Source: an uncultured Lachnospiraceae bacterium (GTDB taxonomy: Bacteria; Bacillota; Clostridia; Lachnospirales; Lachnospiraceae). Taken from it: 9,117 bases of DNA. Under the pieces are notes generated by a model. That model saw nothing but the letters and a program-made list of their open reading frames with translations, did not search any database and had not been told where the DNA came from. Position numbers and translations under genes: made by a program. Positions 1-7,235 of the stretch are shown here, one piece after another. Every line of letters starts with the position of its first letter. Position 1 is the stretch's first letter. The stretch spans positions 1 to 9,117 of the forward strand of contig CALZPS010000044.1 of assembly GCA_945827765.1 (NCBI GenBank), given 5' to 3'.

Positions 1-1551
1 GTCTCACAGCATATGGAGAATGCACATATTAAGGCAAAAGTGTATGGGCGGGTAAAACATTTTTTCAGCATATATAAAAAGATGGTCAACCAGCACAAGA
101 CACTGGATCAAGTCTATGATTTATTTGCCGTGCGCATTATCGTGGACAGCGTGAAGGACTGCTATGCGGCGCTTGGGGTGATTCACGAGATGTACACACC
201 GATTCCGGGGCGGTTCAAGGATTACATTGCCATGCCCAAGATTAATATGTATCAGTCCCTGCACACGACACTGATGGGACCGTCCGGTCAGCCATTCGAG
301 ATTCAGATCCGTACGGAAGAAATGCACAAGACGGCAGAATATGGTATTGCTGCTCACTGGAAATATAAAGAAGGAAAAGATTCGACCAAGAGTGTCAAGG
401 CACAGGAAGAAGAAAAACTAAGCTGGCTCAGACAGATTCTGGAATGGCAGCGGGACACAGACAACCGGGAGTTCTTGAGCCTGTTGAAGGGCGATCTGGA
501 TTTGTTCGCTGAGGATGTGTATTGCTTTACGCCAAATGGAGATGTCAAAAATCTTCCAAACGGCTCTACACCGGTGGATTTTGCGTATGCTATTCACAGT
601 GCGGTGGGGAACAAGATGGTCGGAGCCCGGGTAAACGGAAAGCTGGTGCCGATTGATTATAAGATTCAGAACGGTGACCGTATCGAAATCATGACTTCGC
701 AGAACTCCAAAGGACCAAGCCGTGACTGGCTGAATTTAGTCAAGAGTACACAGGCGAAGAGTAAGATTAACCAGTGGTTTAAAAAGGAGTTTAAAGAAGA
801 TAATATTATCCGCGGCAGGGAACTGATTGCTGCCTATTGTAAGGCAAAATCGATAGATGTGGCGACTATCAGCAAACCGAAATATCTGCAGATTGTGCAG
901 AAAAAATATGGATTTCGCGACTGGGATTCTGTGCTGGCTGCTATCGGACACGGCGGTCTGAAGGAAGGTCAGGTCGTCAACCGCATGGTGGAAGAGTACG
1001 AGAAGGATCACAAGAAAGAGATTACCGATGAGATAATTCTGGAAACATTATCGGGGACAGGCAATCAGAAGGTGCATATTGCCAAATCTCACAGTGGCAT
1101 TGTCGTGAAAGGCATTGACGACATGGCGGTGCGTTTTTCAAAATGTTGCAGTCCGGTGCCGGGTGATGAAATTGTCGGTTTCGTGACACGCGGGCGAGGG
1201 ATGTCCATCCATCGCACAGACTGTGTAAATATGCTCCATTTGACGGCATCTGAACGGGAACGCCTGATTGATGCCGAGTGGGAGGAGAGCACCGTCAACG
1301 ATAACGGCGGAGAATATCTTGCGGAACTGAAAATGTACGCGGATGACCGACGAGGTCTGTTGATGGAGATATCCAAAATATTTACGGAGGCAAAGATTGA
1401 TGTCAAATCGATGAATATACGCACCAGCAAGAAGGGGACGGCGACGATCGAAATGGGATTTATCGTCACCAGCCGGGAACAGCTCACACGTGTGATTGAG
1501 AAGATGCGTCAGTTGGAGGGCGTGATTGATATCGAGCGGACGGCCGGATAA
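1..1551 (+). CDS. rel: (p)ppGpp synthetase/hydrolase Rel (5' end outside window)
   Basis: Stringent-response enzyme that makes, and in bifunctional members degrades, the alarmone (p)ppGpp. The frame is open from base 1 (V-S-Q-H before the first Met at 13), so this is a 5'-truncated gene; the N-terminal HD hydrolase domain would lie upstream. Numbering from the Met at 13, the synthetase domain spans about 1-120 with GRFKDYIAMPK (66-76), YQSLHTT (80-86) and FEIQIRT (95-101). The RFKD motif is the charge pattern of bifunctional Rel/SpoT enzymes; E. coli RelA has EFDD. A TGS domain (about 168-228, starting EDVYCFTPNG) follows, then a helical region, a zinc-finger/RIS module with C378, C379, H400 and C404, and a C-terminal ACT domain (about 434-510). 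The domain order is complete for a long RSH protein. It is the first gene seen of a probable operon with the MBL, hemZ, hisS and aspS genes. Family assignment is very secure; hydrolase activity is inferred. Confidence 0.97.
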   Translation, partial: VSQHMENAHIKAKVYGRVKHFFSIYKKMVNQHKTLDQVYDLFAVRIIVDSVKDCYAALGVIHEMYTPIPGRFKDYIAMPKINMYQSLHTTLMGPSGQPFEIQIRTEEMHKTAEYGIAAHWKYKEGKDSTKSVKAQEEEKLSWLRQILEWQRDTDNREFLSLLKGDLDLFAEDVYCFTPNGDVKNLPNGSTPVDFAYAIHSAVGNKMVGARVNGKLVPIDYKIQNGDRIEIMTSQNSKGPSRDWLNLVKSTQAKSKINQWFKKEFKEDNIIRGRELIAAYCKAKSIDVATISKPKYLQIVQKKYGFRDWDSVLAAIGHGGLKEGQVVNRMVEEYEKDHKKEITDEIILETLSGTGNQKVHIAKSHSGIVVKGIDDMAVRFSKCCSPVPGDEIVGFVTRGRGMSIHRTDCVNMLHLTASERERLIDAEWEESTVNDNGGEYLAELKMYADDRRGLLMEISKIFTEAKIDVKSMNIRTSKKGTATIEMGFIVTSREQLTRVIEKMRQLEGVIDIERTAG

Positions 1552-1620
1552 AACTGCGGATAGGCGGAGGCGGCATGAGCCTGCCGGATAAAAAGGTGGC
1601 CGGAGCGGCATGGACTTGCA
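1543..1620 (+). repeat. Degenerate tandem duplication of the rel 3' end
   Basis: The sequence GCCGGATAAAA occurs at 1543-1553, where it includes the rel stop codon, and again at 1583-1593. A second shared block, GCGGCATG, lies at 1570-1577 and 1605-1612. The two units are therefore about 35-40 bases each, with an indel of about 5 bases between them. The stretch is GC-rich compared with the other intergenic spaces. It ends just before the ribosome binding site of the next gene (GGGAG at 1637-1641). The repeat is visible directly; its origin by local duplication is inference. Confidence 0.6.
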
Positions 1621-1647
1621 GACAGAGCCGACAGATGGGAGCGATAT

Positions 1648-2268
1648 ATGAAGATAGAAAATTATGTGATTGGGATGATTGGAACAAATTGTTATCTCGT
1701 CAGCAATGAAGAGACAAAAGAGTGTTTTCTTGTGGATGCGGCGGATGTTTCGCAGAAACTGGTCTCTCATATCAGGGAGCAGGGACTTCAATTAAAGGCG
1801 ATTCTTCTGACTCATGGGCATTTTGACCATATCATGGGTATTGACGGATTGGTAAAGGAATTTCATGTGCCGGTCTATGCACATCAGGAGGAAAGTGTTT
1901 TGTTAAATGATGCCTCTGTCAATGCGTCGGCAATGTATGGGTGCAGCTGTACGTTTCCGAATGCTGTGTATCTGCATGACGGGCAGATACTCGACCTTGC
2001 GGGGATTACTTTGAAAGTGATATATACACCTGGACACACGATCGGCGGATGCTGTTACTATTGGGAAGAGGGGCATGTGCTGTTTAGCGGGGATACGTTG
2101 TTTCATGCATCTATCGGTCGCACGGATCTGCCGACCGGGAGTGAGGGTCAGCTTGTCCGTTCGATTCGTGGGAAATTGTTTGAGTTGCCGGATGAGACAA
2201 GAGTCTGTCCGGGGCATATGGAAGAGACGACCATTGGATATGAGAAACGATACAATCCGTATGTGTAG
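1648..2268 (+). CDS. MBL-fold metallohydrolase, glyoxalase II-like
   Basis: A 206-residue metallo-beta-lactamase-fold hydrolase of the short glyoxalase II-like group. Metal ligands are all present: THGHFDH at 55-61, H130 in TPGHT, D149 in SGDTLF, and H190 in CPGHMEETTIG. This set normally binds two metal ions, usually zinc or iron, and hydrolyses thioesters or related substrates. The protein lacks the long C-terminal substrate-binding region of classical hydroxyacylglutathione hydrolase, so the true substrate is unknown. The start is chosen from GGGAG at 1637-1641, six bases before the ATG. It lies 96 bp after rel and 75 bp before the hemZ-like gene, on the same strand, so cotranscription is likely. 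There is no signal peptide and the protein is predicted cytoplasmic. Family membership is secure; no specific function can be given. Confidence 0.93.
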   Translation: MKIENYVIGMIGTNCYLVSNEETKECFLVDAADVSQKLVSHIREQGLQLKAILLTHGHFDHIMGIDGLVKEFHVPVYAHQEESVLLNDASVNASAMYGCSCTFPNAVYLHDGQILDLAGITLKVIYTPGHTIGGCCYYWEEGHVLFSGDTLFHASIGRTDLPTGSEGQLVRSIRGKLFELPDETRVCPGHMEETTIGYEKRYNPYV

Positions 2269-2343
2269 CTGTTCAAGGCCGGAAATGGCATCTGCTGCAA
2301 GATGGCGGATTTGATTTGTACCTATTGAAAAGGAAACGATTAC

Positions 2344-3792
2344 ATGAAAATCAGCTGTAAAGAAACACAGTTTACATATAATATTTACCATATTGTGAAG
2401 GCGTTTTTTCCGGATGCGGAGATAGAGCAGTGTGTAGATGCAGAGCAGGAATCTCTTGTAATACTGGAGATGGACGGAGGTTCTTGCTTTTCTGTTGCCG
2501 GACAGGGAGTTTTGGGGGACAGAAAGCGCAGTGTTACCAGGCAGGTCTATGACTATCTGTCAGAATTGACCGGGCGCAATCTGGCGTGGGGGATGCTCAC
2601 CGGAGTCCGTCCGACCAAGCTGGCGATGCAGATGATGGAGCGGGAAAAAGATGCCGAAAAAGCAGCGGAGATTTTGCGGAAAGAGTATGCCGTCACAGCA
2701 CAGAAGGCAAAGCTGGCGGTTGAGATTGCCGGGCGGGAACAGGTATTGCTGGAATCGCTTGACCGTAGGGATGGGTTCAGCCTCTATGTAGGGATTCCGT
2801 TTTGTCCCAGTATCTGTTCCTATTGTTCGTTCAGTTCTTCACCGATTGGTCTGTGGCAGGGGCGTGTGGAAGATTATCTGGATGCACTTTGCAAGGAACT
2901 GGCTGCAATTGCCGGATTGACGAAAGGGAAAAAATTAAATACGATTTATATTGGAGGCGGTACACCGACTACGTTGAAGCCGGAACAACTCCATCGGCTT
3001 CTGTCGTGGATCGACGAGCAGTTTTCTGCGCATATGGGAGACGGCAATCTGTCGGAGTACACGCTGGAGGCAGGCAGACCCGACAGCATCACAAAAGAAA
3101 AGCTGGAGGTGATTCGTTCCTTTCCGGTCAGCCGGATTTCCGTCAATCCTCAGACGATGCAGCAGCAGACGCTGGACATTGTGGGAAGGCGGCATACAGT
3201 GCAGGATGTGAAAGATATTTTTCATATGGCGAGAGAACTGGGATTTGACAATATTAATATGGATTTGATTGCCGGGCTGCCGGGGGAGACGGCGCAGGAG
3301 ATGCGCGATACGCTGCGGCAGATTGAAGAGCTAAGACCAGACAGTCTGACCGTACATGCACTTGCCATCAAACGTGCGGCGCGCATGGGACAGGAAAAAC
3401 AATCAGCCGTTCATCTGCAGAGTGAGATCGAGGCGATGGTGGAGGTAAGTGCAGAGTCGGCACAGAGAATGGGGCTTTTGCCTTACTATCTGTACCGTCA
3501 GAAAAATATTGCCGGAAATTTTGAAAATGTTGGCTATGCAAAGGTTGACAAAGCCGGAATTTACAATATACTAATTATGGAAGAACAGCAAACCATTTAT
3601 GCTGCCGGGGCAGGCGCAACGACGAAACTTGTGCTGCCTCATAAAATCCGGCTGGAGAATGGCAAAGAGACAAATCTGATTCGCACGGAAAATGTAAAAT
3701 CGATTACCGAATACATCCGTCGGATTGATGAAATGATAGAGAGAAAACACCCTCCGGGTAACCATTATGGTCAGAAAGCAAGGCCGATTTAG
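2344..3792 (+). CDS. hemZ: HemZ-type radical SAM protein (putative coproporphyrinogen dehydrogenase)
   Basis: A 482-residue radical SAM enzyme of the HemN/HemW/HemZ superfamily. Residues 1-145 form the N-terminal extension typical of HemZ, with GVRPTK at 87-92. The radical SAM core starts at YVGIPFC; the cluster motif is C154-x3-C158-x2-C161. The SAM-binding glycine motif IGGGTPT is at 203-209. Further family signatures are RISVNPQTM (264-272), NMDLIAGLPGE (305-315) and YRQKNIAGNFENVGY (384-398). There is no fourth Cys two residues after C161, unlike oxygen-independent HemN. HemZ is annotated as an anaerobic coproporphyrinogen III dehydrogenase, but many clostridia encode it without an obvious complete heme pathway, so substrate assignment is uncertain. 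The start follows AAAAGGAAA at about 2328-2336. The gene sits between the MBL hydrolase and hisS, 18 bp from hisS. The last residues (after about 468) are low in family character. The family call is strong and the reaction is inferred. Confidence 0.9.
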   Translation: MKISCKETQFTYNIYHIVKAFFPDAEIEQCVDAEQESLVILEMDGGSCFSVAGQGVLGDRKRSVTRQVYDYLSELTGRNLAWGMLTGVRPTKLAMQMMEREKDAEKAAEILRKEYAVTAQKAKLAVEIAGREQVLLESLDRRDGFSLYVGIPFCPSICSYCSFSSSPIGLWQGRVEDYLDALCKELAAIAGLTKGKKLNTIYIGGGTPTTLKPEQLHRLLSWIDEQFSAHMGDGNLSEYTLEAGRPDSITKEKLEVIRSFPVSRISVNPQTMQQQTLDIVGRRHTVQDVKDIFHMARELGFDNINMDLIAGLPGETAQEMRDTLRQIEELRPDSLTVHALAIKRAARMGQEKQSAVHLQSEIEAMVEVSAESAQRMGLLPYYLYRQKNIAGNFENVGYAKVDKAGIYNILIMEEQQTIYAAGAGATTKLVLPHKIRLENGKETNLIRTENVKSITEYIRRIDEMIERKHPPGNHYGQKARPI

Positions 3793-3810
3793 AAGGAAAG
3801 GAGCAGGACA

Positions 3811-5061
3811 ATGGCATTGAAAAAGAAACCGGTAACCGGAATGAAGGATATGATGCCGGAAGAGATGGAAATCCGCGATTATGTGATCGCGTTGATTAAG
3901 GAGACATATAAATCTTTTGGATTTTCTTCGATTGAAACTCCCTGTGTGGAGCATATCGAAAATTTGTGCAGCAAACAGGGCGGCGACAATGAAAAACTGA
4001 TTTTTAAGATTTTGAAACGGGGAGAAAAACTAAAACTGGAGCAGGCGAAGGATGAAAGTGATGTGGTGGACGGCGGTCTGCGCTATGATTTGACCGTTCC
4101 GCTTTCCCGTTATTATTCCAACAATGCCAATGAGCTGCCCTCCCCGTTTAAGGCATTACAAATGGGGAATGTGTGGCGTGCGGATCGCCCGCAAAGAGGA
4201 CGTTTTCGTCAGTTTATGCAGTGCGATATCGACATCCTGGGCGAGCCATCCAATCTGGCGGAAATTGAGCTTATACTGGCGACTACAGCGCTGCTGGGCA
4301 AGCTGGATTTTCACAATTTTACCATCCGCATCAATGACCGCCGTTTTTTGAAAGCGATGGCTGCTTACAGCGGTTTTGCGGAGAATGAATATGACAATGT
4401 ATTCATTATACTGGATAAGATGGACAAGATTGGTCTTGAGGGTGTGCGCTCAGAATTGGAGGAATGCGGCTATGAAAAAGAAAAAGTCGAAAAGTATCTC
4501 CGCTTATTTGAAACGATTACAAACGATGTGGAAGGTGTGCGTTGGTGCAGAAAGGAGCTTGACGGCTATCTGGCACCGGAGACGGCAGATTCGTTGGAGA
4601 TGATTATCTCCAGTGTAGAGAGCGCAAAAGAGGCGGATTTTCGGATGAGTTTTGATCCTACGCTGGTGCGCGGGATGTCATATTATACGGGGACGATTTT
4701 TGAAATTTCCATGGATGAGTTCGGAGGATCCGTGGGCGGCGGCGGACGCTACGATGAGATGATAGGCAAATTTACCGGACAAAATACCCCGGCAGTCGGA
4801 TTTTCCATTGGTTTTGAGCGGATTGTCATGCTGCTTTTTGAGCGTGGATACAAAATCCCGGCCAGCAAGCAGAAAAAAGCATATCTGCTGGACAAAAATC
4901 TCTCAAAAGAGAAAATGCTTAAAGTGCTCGAGCAGGCGAAGCAAGATCGTGCGGCGGGCTTACAGGTAATGATCGTCAATATGAAGAAAAATAAAAAGTT
5001 CCAGAAAGAGCAGCTTGCGCAGATGGGCTACGAGGAATTTGCGGAGATTTATAATGATTAA
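3811..5061 (+). CDS. hisS: Histidyl-tRNA synthetase, variant subtype with short C-terminal domain
   Basis: Class II aminoacyl-tRNA synthetase that charges tRNA-His with histidine, 416 residues, cytoplasmic and normally dimeric. GMKDMMPEE (10-18) opens the catalytic domain. GGLRYDLTVPLSRYY (88-102) replaces the TLRPEGT type found in E. coli and B. subtilis. Motif 2 is around RADRPQRGRFRQFMQCDID (123-141), the histidine-binding motif is LVRGMSYYTGTIFEI (285-299) with the catalytic Arg at 287, and motif 3 is GFSIGFERI (330-338). The LRYDLTVP and QCDID signatures recall archaeal, eukaryotic and some actinobacterial enzymes. Only about 75 residues follow motif 3, whereas E. coli HisRS has roughly 110, so the anticodon-binding domain appears shortened. 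The start follows AAAGGAG (3797-3803) with seven bases spacing, and the gene lies 18 bp after hemZ. No T-box signature precedes it, so expression is presumably from the upstream operon promoter. Confidence 0.95.
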   Translation: MALKKKPVTGMKDMMPEEMEIRDYVIALIKETYKSFGFSSIETPCVEHIENLCSKQGGDNEKLIFKILKRGEKLKLEQAKDESDVVDGGLRYDLTVPLSRYYSNNANELPSPFKALQMGNVWRADRPQRGRFRQFMQCDIDILGEPSNLAEIELILATTALLGKLDFHNFTIRINDRRFLKAMAAYSGFAENEYDNVFIILDKMDKIGLEGVRSELEECGYEKEKVEKYLRLFETITNDVEGVRWCRKELDGYLAPETADSLEMIISSVESAKEADFRMSFDPTLVRGMSYYTGTIFEISMDEFGGSVGGGGRYDEMIGKFTGQNTPAVGFSIGFERIVMLLFERGYKIPASKQKKAYLLDKNLSKEKMLKVLEQAKQDRAAGLQVMIVNMKKNKKFQKEQLAQMGYEEFAEIYND

Positions 5062-5163
5062 GTAACAAGGTGAGTCTGTTATGGCTTGAAATCTCGGTGT
5101 GGCAGTACGATTTAGGAATGCACATCGGTTGAATGAAATGACAGAGAAAAGAGGGAAAGAACA

Positions 5164-6951
5164 ATGGCTGAATCAATGAAAGGATTGCACCGCACGCACC
5201 GCTGCGGGGAACTGAATACGTCGAATATCGGTGAGACGGTCACTATCATGGGCTGGGTACAGAAAAATCGTAACAAAGGCGGACTGATATTCGTGGATGT
5301 ACGTGACCGTTCCGGTATCATCCAGGTGGTGTTTGAAGAAGGAAAATCGGACGGGGAACTGCTTGCCAAGGCAGCATCGCTGCGTTCCGAGTATGTGGTT
5401 GCTGTGACGGGAACTGTGGAGAAACGTTCCGGCGCGGTCAATGAAAATCTGGTAACCGGTGAGATTGAGGTGCTCCCGAGTGCCATGCGCATTTTATCGG
5501 AGTCGGAGACTCCGCCGTTTCCGATTGAGGAAAATTCTAAGACAAAGGAAGAACTGCGCCTGAAATACCGTTATCTGGATTTGAGAAGACCGGATCTGCA
5601 GCGTAATCTGATGATGAGAAGTAAGATTGCCACGCTGACCAGACAGTTTCTGGCGGAGGAGGGATTCTTGGAGATTGAGACACCGATTCTGGGCAAGACG
5701 ACCCCGGAAGGCGCGAGAGATTATCTGGTGCCAAGCCGCATTCACCCGGGCAGTTTTTATGGACTTCCGCAGTCTCCACAGCTGTACAAACAGCTTTTAA
5801 TGTGTTCCGGTTATGACCGTTATTTCCAGATTGCAAAATGTTTCCGCGACGAGGATCTGCGTGCCGACAGACAGCCGGAATTTACCCAGATTGATATGGA
5901 ACTGTCGTTTGTGGATGTGGATGATGTCATCGAGGTGAATGAACGTCTGCTGGCAAAACTGTTTAAAGAGGTGTTGGATATTGAAGTGCCCCTGCCGATT
6001 CCGCGTATGACATGGCAGGAGGCAATGAATCGATACGGTTCGGACAAGCCGGATACTCGCTTCGGCATGGAACTAATCGATGTGACGGAGACTGTCAAGG
6101 ATAGTGAATTCGTGGTGTTCAAAGGGGCAATCGAGAACGGTGGAACGGTTCGCGGCATAAATGCCAAAGGACAGGGAGCAATGCCACGCAAGAAGATCGA
6201 CAAGCTGGTAAGCTTTGCCAAAGATTTTGGAGCGAAAGGTCTGGCTTACATTGCTATTCAGGAGGATGGCAGCGTAAAATCTTCTTTCGCAAAGTTTATG
6301 AATGAGGAAGAGACAAACAATCTGATTCAGGTGATGGGCGGAGAGAACGGCGATTTGCTGCTATTTGCTGCCGACAAGAATAAAGTTGTGTGGGATGTAC
6401 TTGGCAATCTTCGTCTGGAGCTGGCGCGCCAGATGGATCTGCTCGACAAAAATGAATATAAGTTCCTGTGGATTACCGAATTCCCGCTATTGGAGTGGAG
6501 CGAGGAACAGAACCGCTATACAGCAATGCACCATCCGTTTACGATGCCGATGGAAGAGGATTTACAGTATATTGACAGTGATCCGGGCAGAGTGCGTGCG
6601 AAAGCATATGATATTACGCTGAATGGAAATGAAATCGGCGGCGGCAGCATTCGTATTCATCAGAATGATATTCAGGAGAAGATGTTTGAGGTGCTTGGTT
6701 TTACAAAAGAGCAGGCATACAGTCAGTTCGGATTCTTACTCAATGCATTCAAATATGGAGTTCCGCCTCACGCAGGGCTGGCATACGGCTTAGACCGTCT
6801 GGTAATGCTCATGGCGAAGGTGGACAGCATCCGCGATGTGATGGCATTCCCGAAGGTGAAGGATGCCTCCTGTCTGATGACAGAGGCGCCGAGTCAGGCA
6901 GATGATAAGCAACTGGAAGAACTGGGGCTGGAGTTAAGACCGGAAGAGTAA
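5164..6951 (+). CDS. aspS: Aspartyl-tRNA synthetase, bacterial type with GAD insertion
   Basis: Class II synthetase that charges tRNA-Asp, 595 residues, the usual length for bacterial AspRS. An N-terminal OB-fold anticodon-binding domain occupies about 1-110 (GWVQKNRNKGGLIFVDVRDR at 30-49). The class II core follows with YRYLDLRRP (136-143 region), TPEGARDYLVPSR (180-192) and motif 2 in FRDEDLRADRQPEFTQIDME (227-246). The bacterial GAD domain is inserted at about 290-420. Motif 3 is GLAYGLDRLVML (538-549), and the enzyme ends with a C-terminal extension. The residue corresponding to E. coli L30 / Pseudomonas H31, linked to discrimination between tRNA-Asp and tRNA-Asn, is K38, so charging specificity cannot be read from it. 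The start follows AGAGGG at about 5150-5155. The 102 bp gap after hisS holds no gene, terminator or T-box that I can see. It is the last gene of the first unit. Confidence 0.97.
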   Translation: MAESMKGLHRTHRCGELNTSNIGETVTIMGWVQKNRNKGGLIFVDVRDRSGIIQVVFEEGKSDGELLAKAASLRSEYVVAVTGTVEKRSGAVNENLVTGEIEVLPSAMRILSESETPPFPIEENSKTKEELRLKYRYLDLRRPDLQRNLMMRSKIATLTRQFLAEEGFLEIETPILGKTTPEGARDYLVPSRIHPGSFYGLPQSPQLYKQLLMCSGYDRYFQIAKCFRDEDLRADRQPEFTQIDMELSFVDVDDVIEVNERLLAKLFKEVLDIEVPLPIPRMTWQEAMNRYGSDKPDTRFGMELIDVTETVKDSEFVVFKGAIENGGTVRGINAKGQGAMPRKKIDKLVSFAKDFGAKGLAYIAIQEDGSVKSSFAKFMNEEETNNLIQVMGGENGDLLLFAADKNKVVWDVLGNLRLELARQMDLLDKNEYKFLWITEFPLLEWSEEQNRYTAMHHPFTMPMEEDLQYIDSDPGRVRAKAYDITLNGNEIGGGSIRIHQNDIQEKMFEVLGFTKEQAYSQFGFLLNAFKYGVPPHAGLAYGLDRLVMLMAKVDSIRDVMAFPKVKDASCLMTEAPSQADDKQLEELGLELRPEE

Positions 6952-6982
6952 GAATACAGCTGTTTTTCGAATTGACTAAATT

Positions 6983-7009
6983 GTCTGAAAAATTTAAAAA
7001 AATTCAGAC
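6983..7009. repeat. AT-rich inverted repeat after aspS
   Basis: GTCTGAA at 6983-6989 and TTCAGAC at 7003-7009 are perfect reverse complements around a 13-base loop of A and T. The dyad lies 31 bases after the aspS stop. No T-run follows on the + strand (the downstream bases are A-rich), so it is not a classical intrinsic terminator. It could be a weak or Rho-dependent stop, an mRNA 3' end stabiliser, or chance in AT-rich DNA. Confidence 0.4.
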
Positions 7010-7029
7010 GCATAAAAATAAAAAAGTGG

Positions 7030-7058
7030 TTGACAGTTCGGTGTTTCCGTAGTATAGT
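7030..7058 (+). promoter_or_regulatory. Sigma-A type promoter of the tRNA-Gly gene
   Basis: A perfect -35 hexamer TTGACA at 7030-7035 is followed after 17 bases by TATAGT at 7053-7058 (five of six matches to TATAAT). Transcription would start near 7064-7066, giving a 5' leader of about 25 bases before tRNA-Gly. It is the strongest promoter-like sequence I noticed in the window, as expected for a stable RNA gene. Confidence 0.85.
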
Positions 7059-7085
7059 AATAAATGTTCCGAGCGGAACACCGAA
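7037..7085. repeat. Nested inverted repeat across the tRNA promoter and leader
   Basis: TTCGGTGTTTCCG at 7037-7049 is the reverse complement, with one extra T, of CGGAACACCGAA at 7074-7085; the two arms flank the -10 element. Inside it, TGTTCCG (7065-7071) and CGGAACA (7074-7080) form a second dyad, TGTTCC-GAGC-GGAACA. The GTTCCG-type half-site therefore occurs three times in 49 bases. The inner dyad would be a hairpin occupying most of the pre-tRNA leader. It could act as an operator, as an RNA leader structure, or both. Confidence 0.6.
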
Positions 7086-7090
7086 TAAAT

Positions 7091-7163
7091 GCGATAGTGG
7101 CTCAGTTGGTGGAGTACGACCTTGCCAAGGTCGGGGTCGCGGGTTCGAGTCCCGTCTATCGCT
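7091..7163 (+). tRNA. tRNA-Gly (anticodon GCC)
   Basis: A complete 73-base cloverleaf decoding glycine codons GGC and GGU. The acceptor stem is GCGATAG (7091-7097) with CTATCGC (7156-7162), seven perfect pairs. The D stem is GCTC (7100-7103) with GAGT (7112-7115), closed by one G-U, and the D loop carries GG at 7108-7109. The anticodon stem is CGACC (7117-7121) with GGTCG (7129-7133) around the loop TTGCCAA, anticodon GCC at 7124-7126. The T stem is GCGGG (7139-7143) with CCCGT (7151-7155), loop TTCGAGT. Discriminator base T7163 is normal for bacterial tRNA-Gly. The 3' CCA is not encoded, so a CCA-adding enzyme is required. It has its own promoter and terminator. Confidence 0.97.
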
Positions 7164-7171
7164 CTTTAATG

Positions 7172-7207
7172 AAAAACCGGACGGCGAAAAGCTGTCCGGT
7201 TTTTTTT
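7172..7207 (+). terminator. Intrinsic terminator after tRNA-Gly
   Basis: ACCGGACGGC (7176-7185) pairs with GCTGTCCGGT (7191-7200) over ten positions, including one G-U, around the loop GAAAA. Eight T residues end at 7207. An A-tract at 7172-7176 precedes the stem, so the structure could also stop transcription from the other strand. It starts nine bases after the tRNA. Confidence 0.95.
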
Positions 7208-7235
7208 AGTGCATCTGACAGATACTCCCTTGGAC

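Noticed and set aside
1575..1709. Possible 44-codon small ORF starting in the rel-MBL gap with GGAGG at 1566-1570
   Set aside because: Spacing to the ATG is only four bases, it lies in the duplicated region, and it runs out of frame into the MBL gene with no recognisable character. A leader peptide cannot be excluded, but nothing supports it.
1138..1791. Long - strand open frame (217 codons) over the end of rel and the start of the MBL gene
   Set aside because: Antisense shadow of two real genes, with no domain signature.
5062..5163. Possible T-box leader or hisS remnant between hisS and aspS
   Set aside because: No T-box consensus, no terminator hairpin, and stops in all frames with no similarity to a HisRS C-terminus that I could see.
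7091..7163. tRNA-Gly as an integration site for a mobile element
   Set aside because: No duplicate of the tRNA 3' end, integrase or phage gene is present in the window; the downstream genes are housekeeping.
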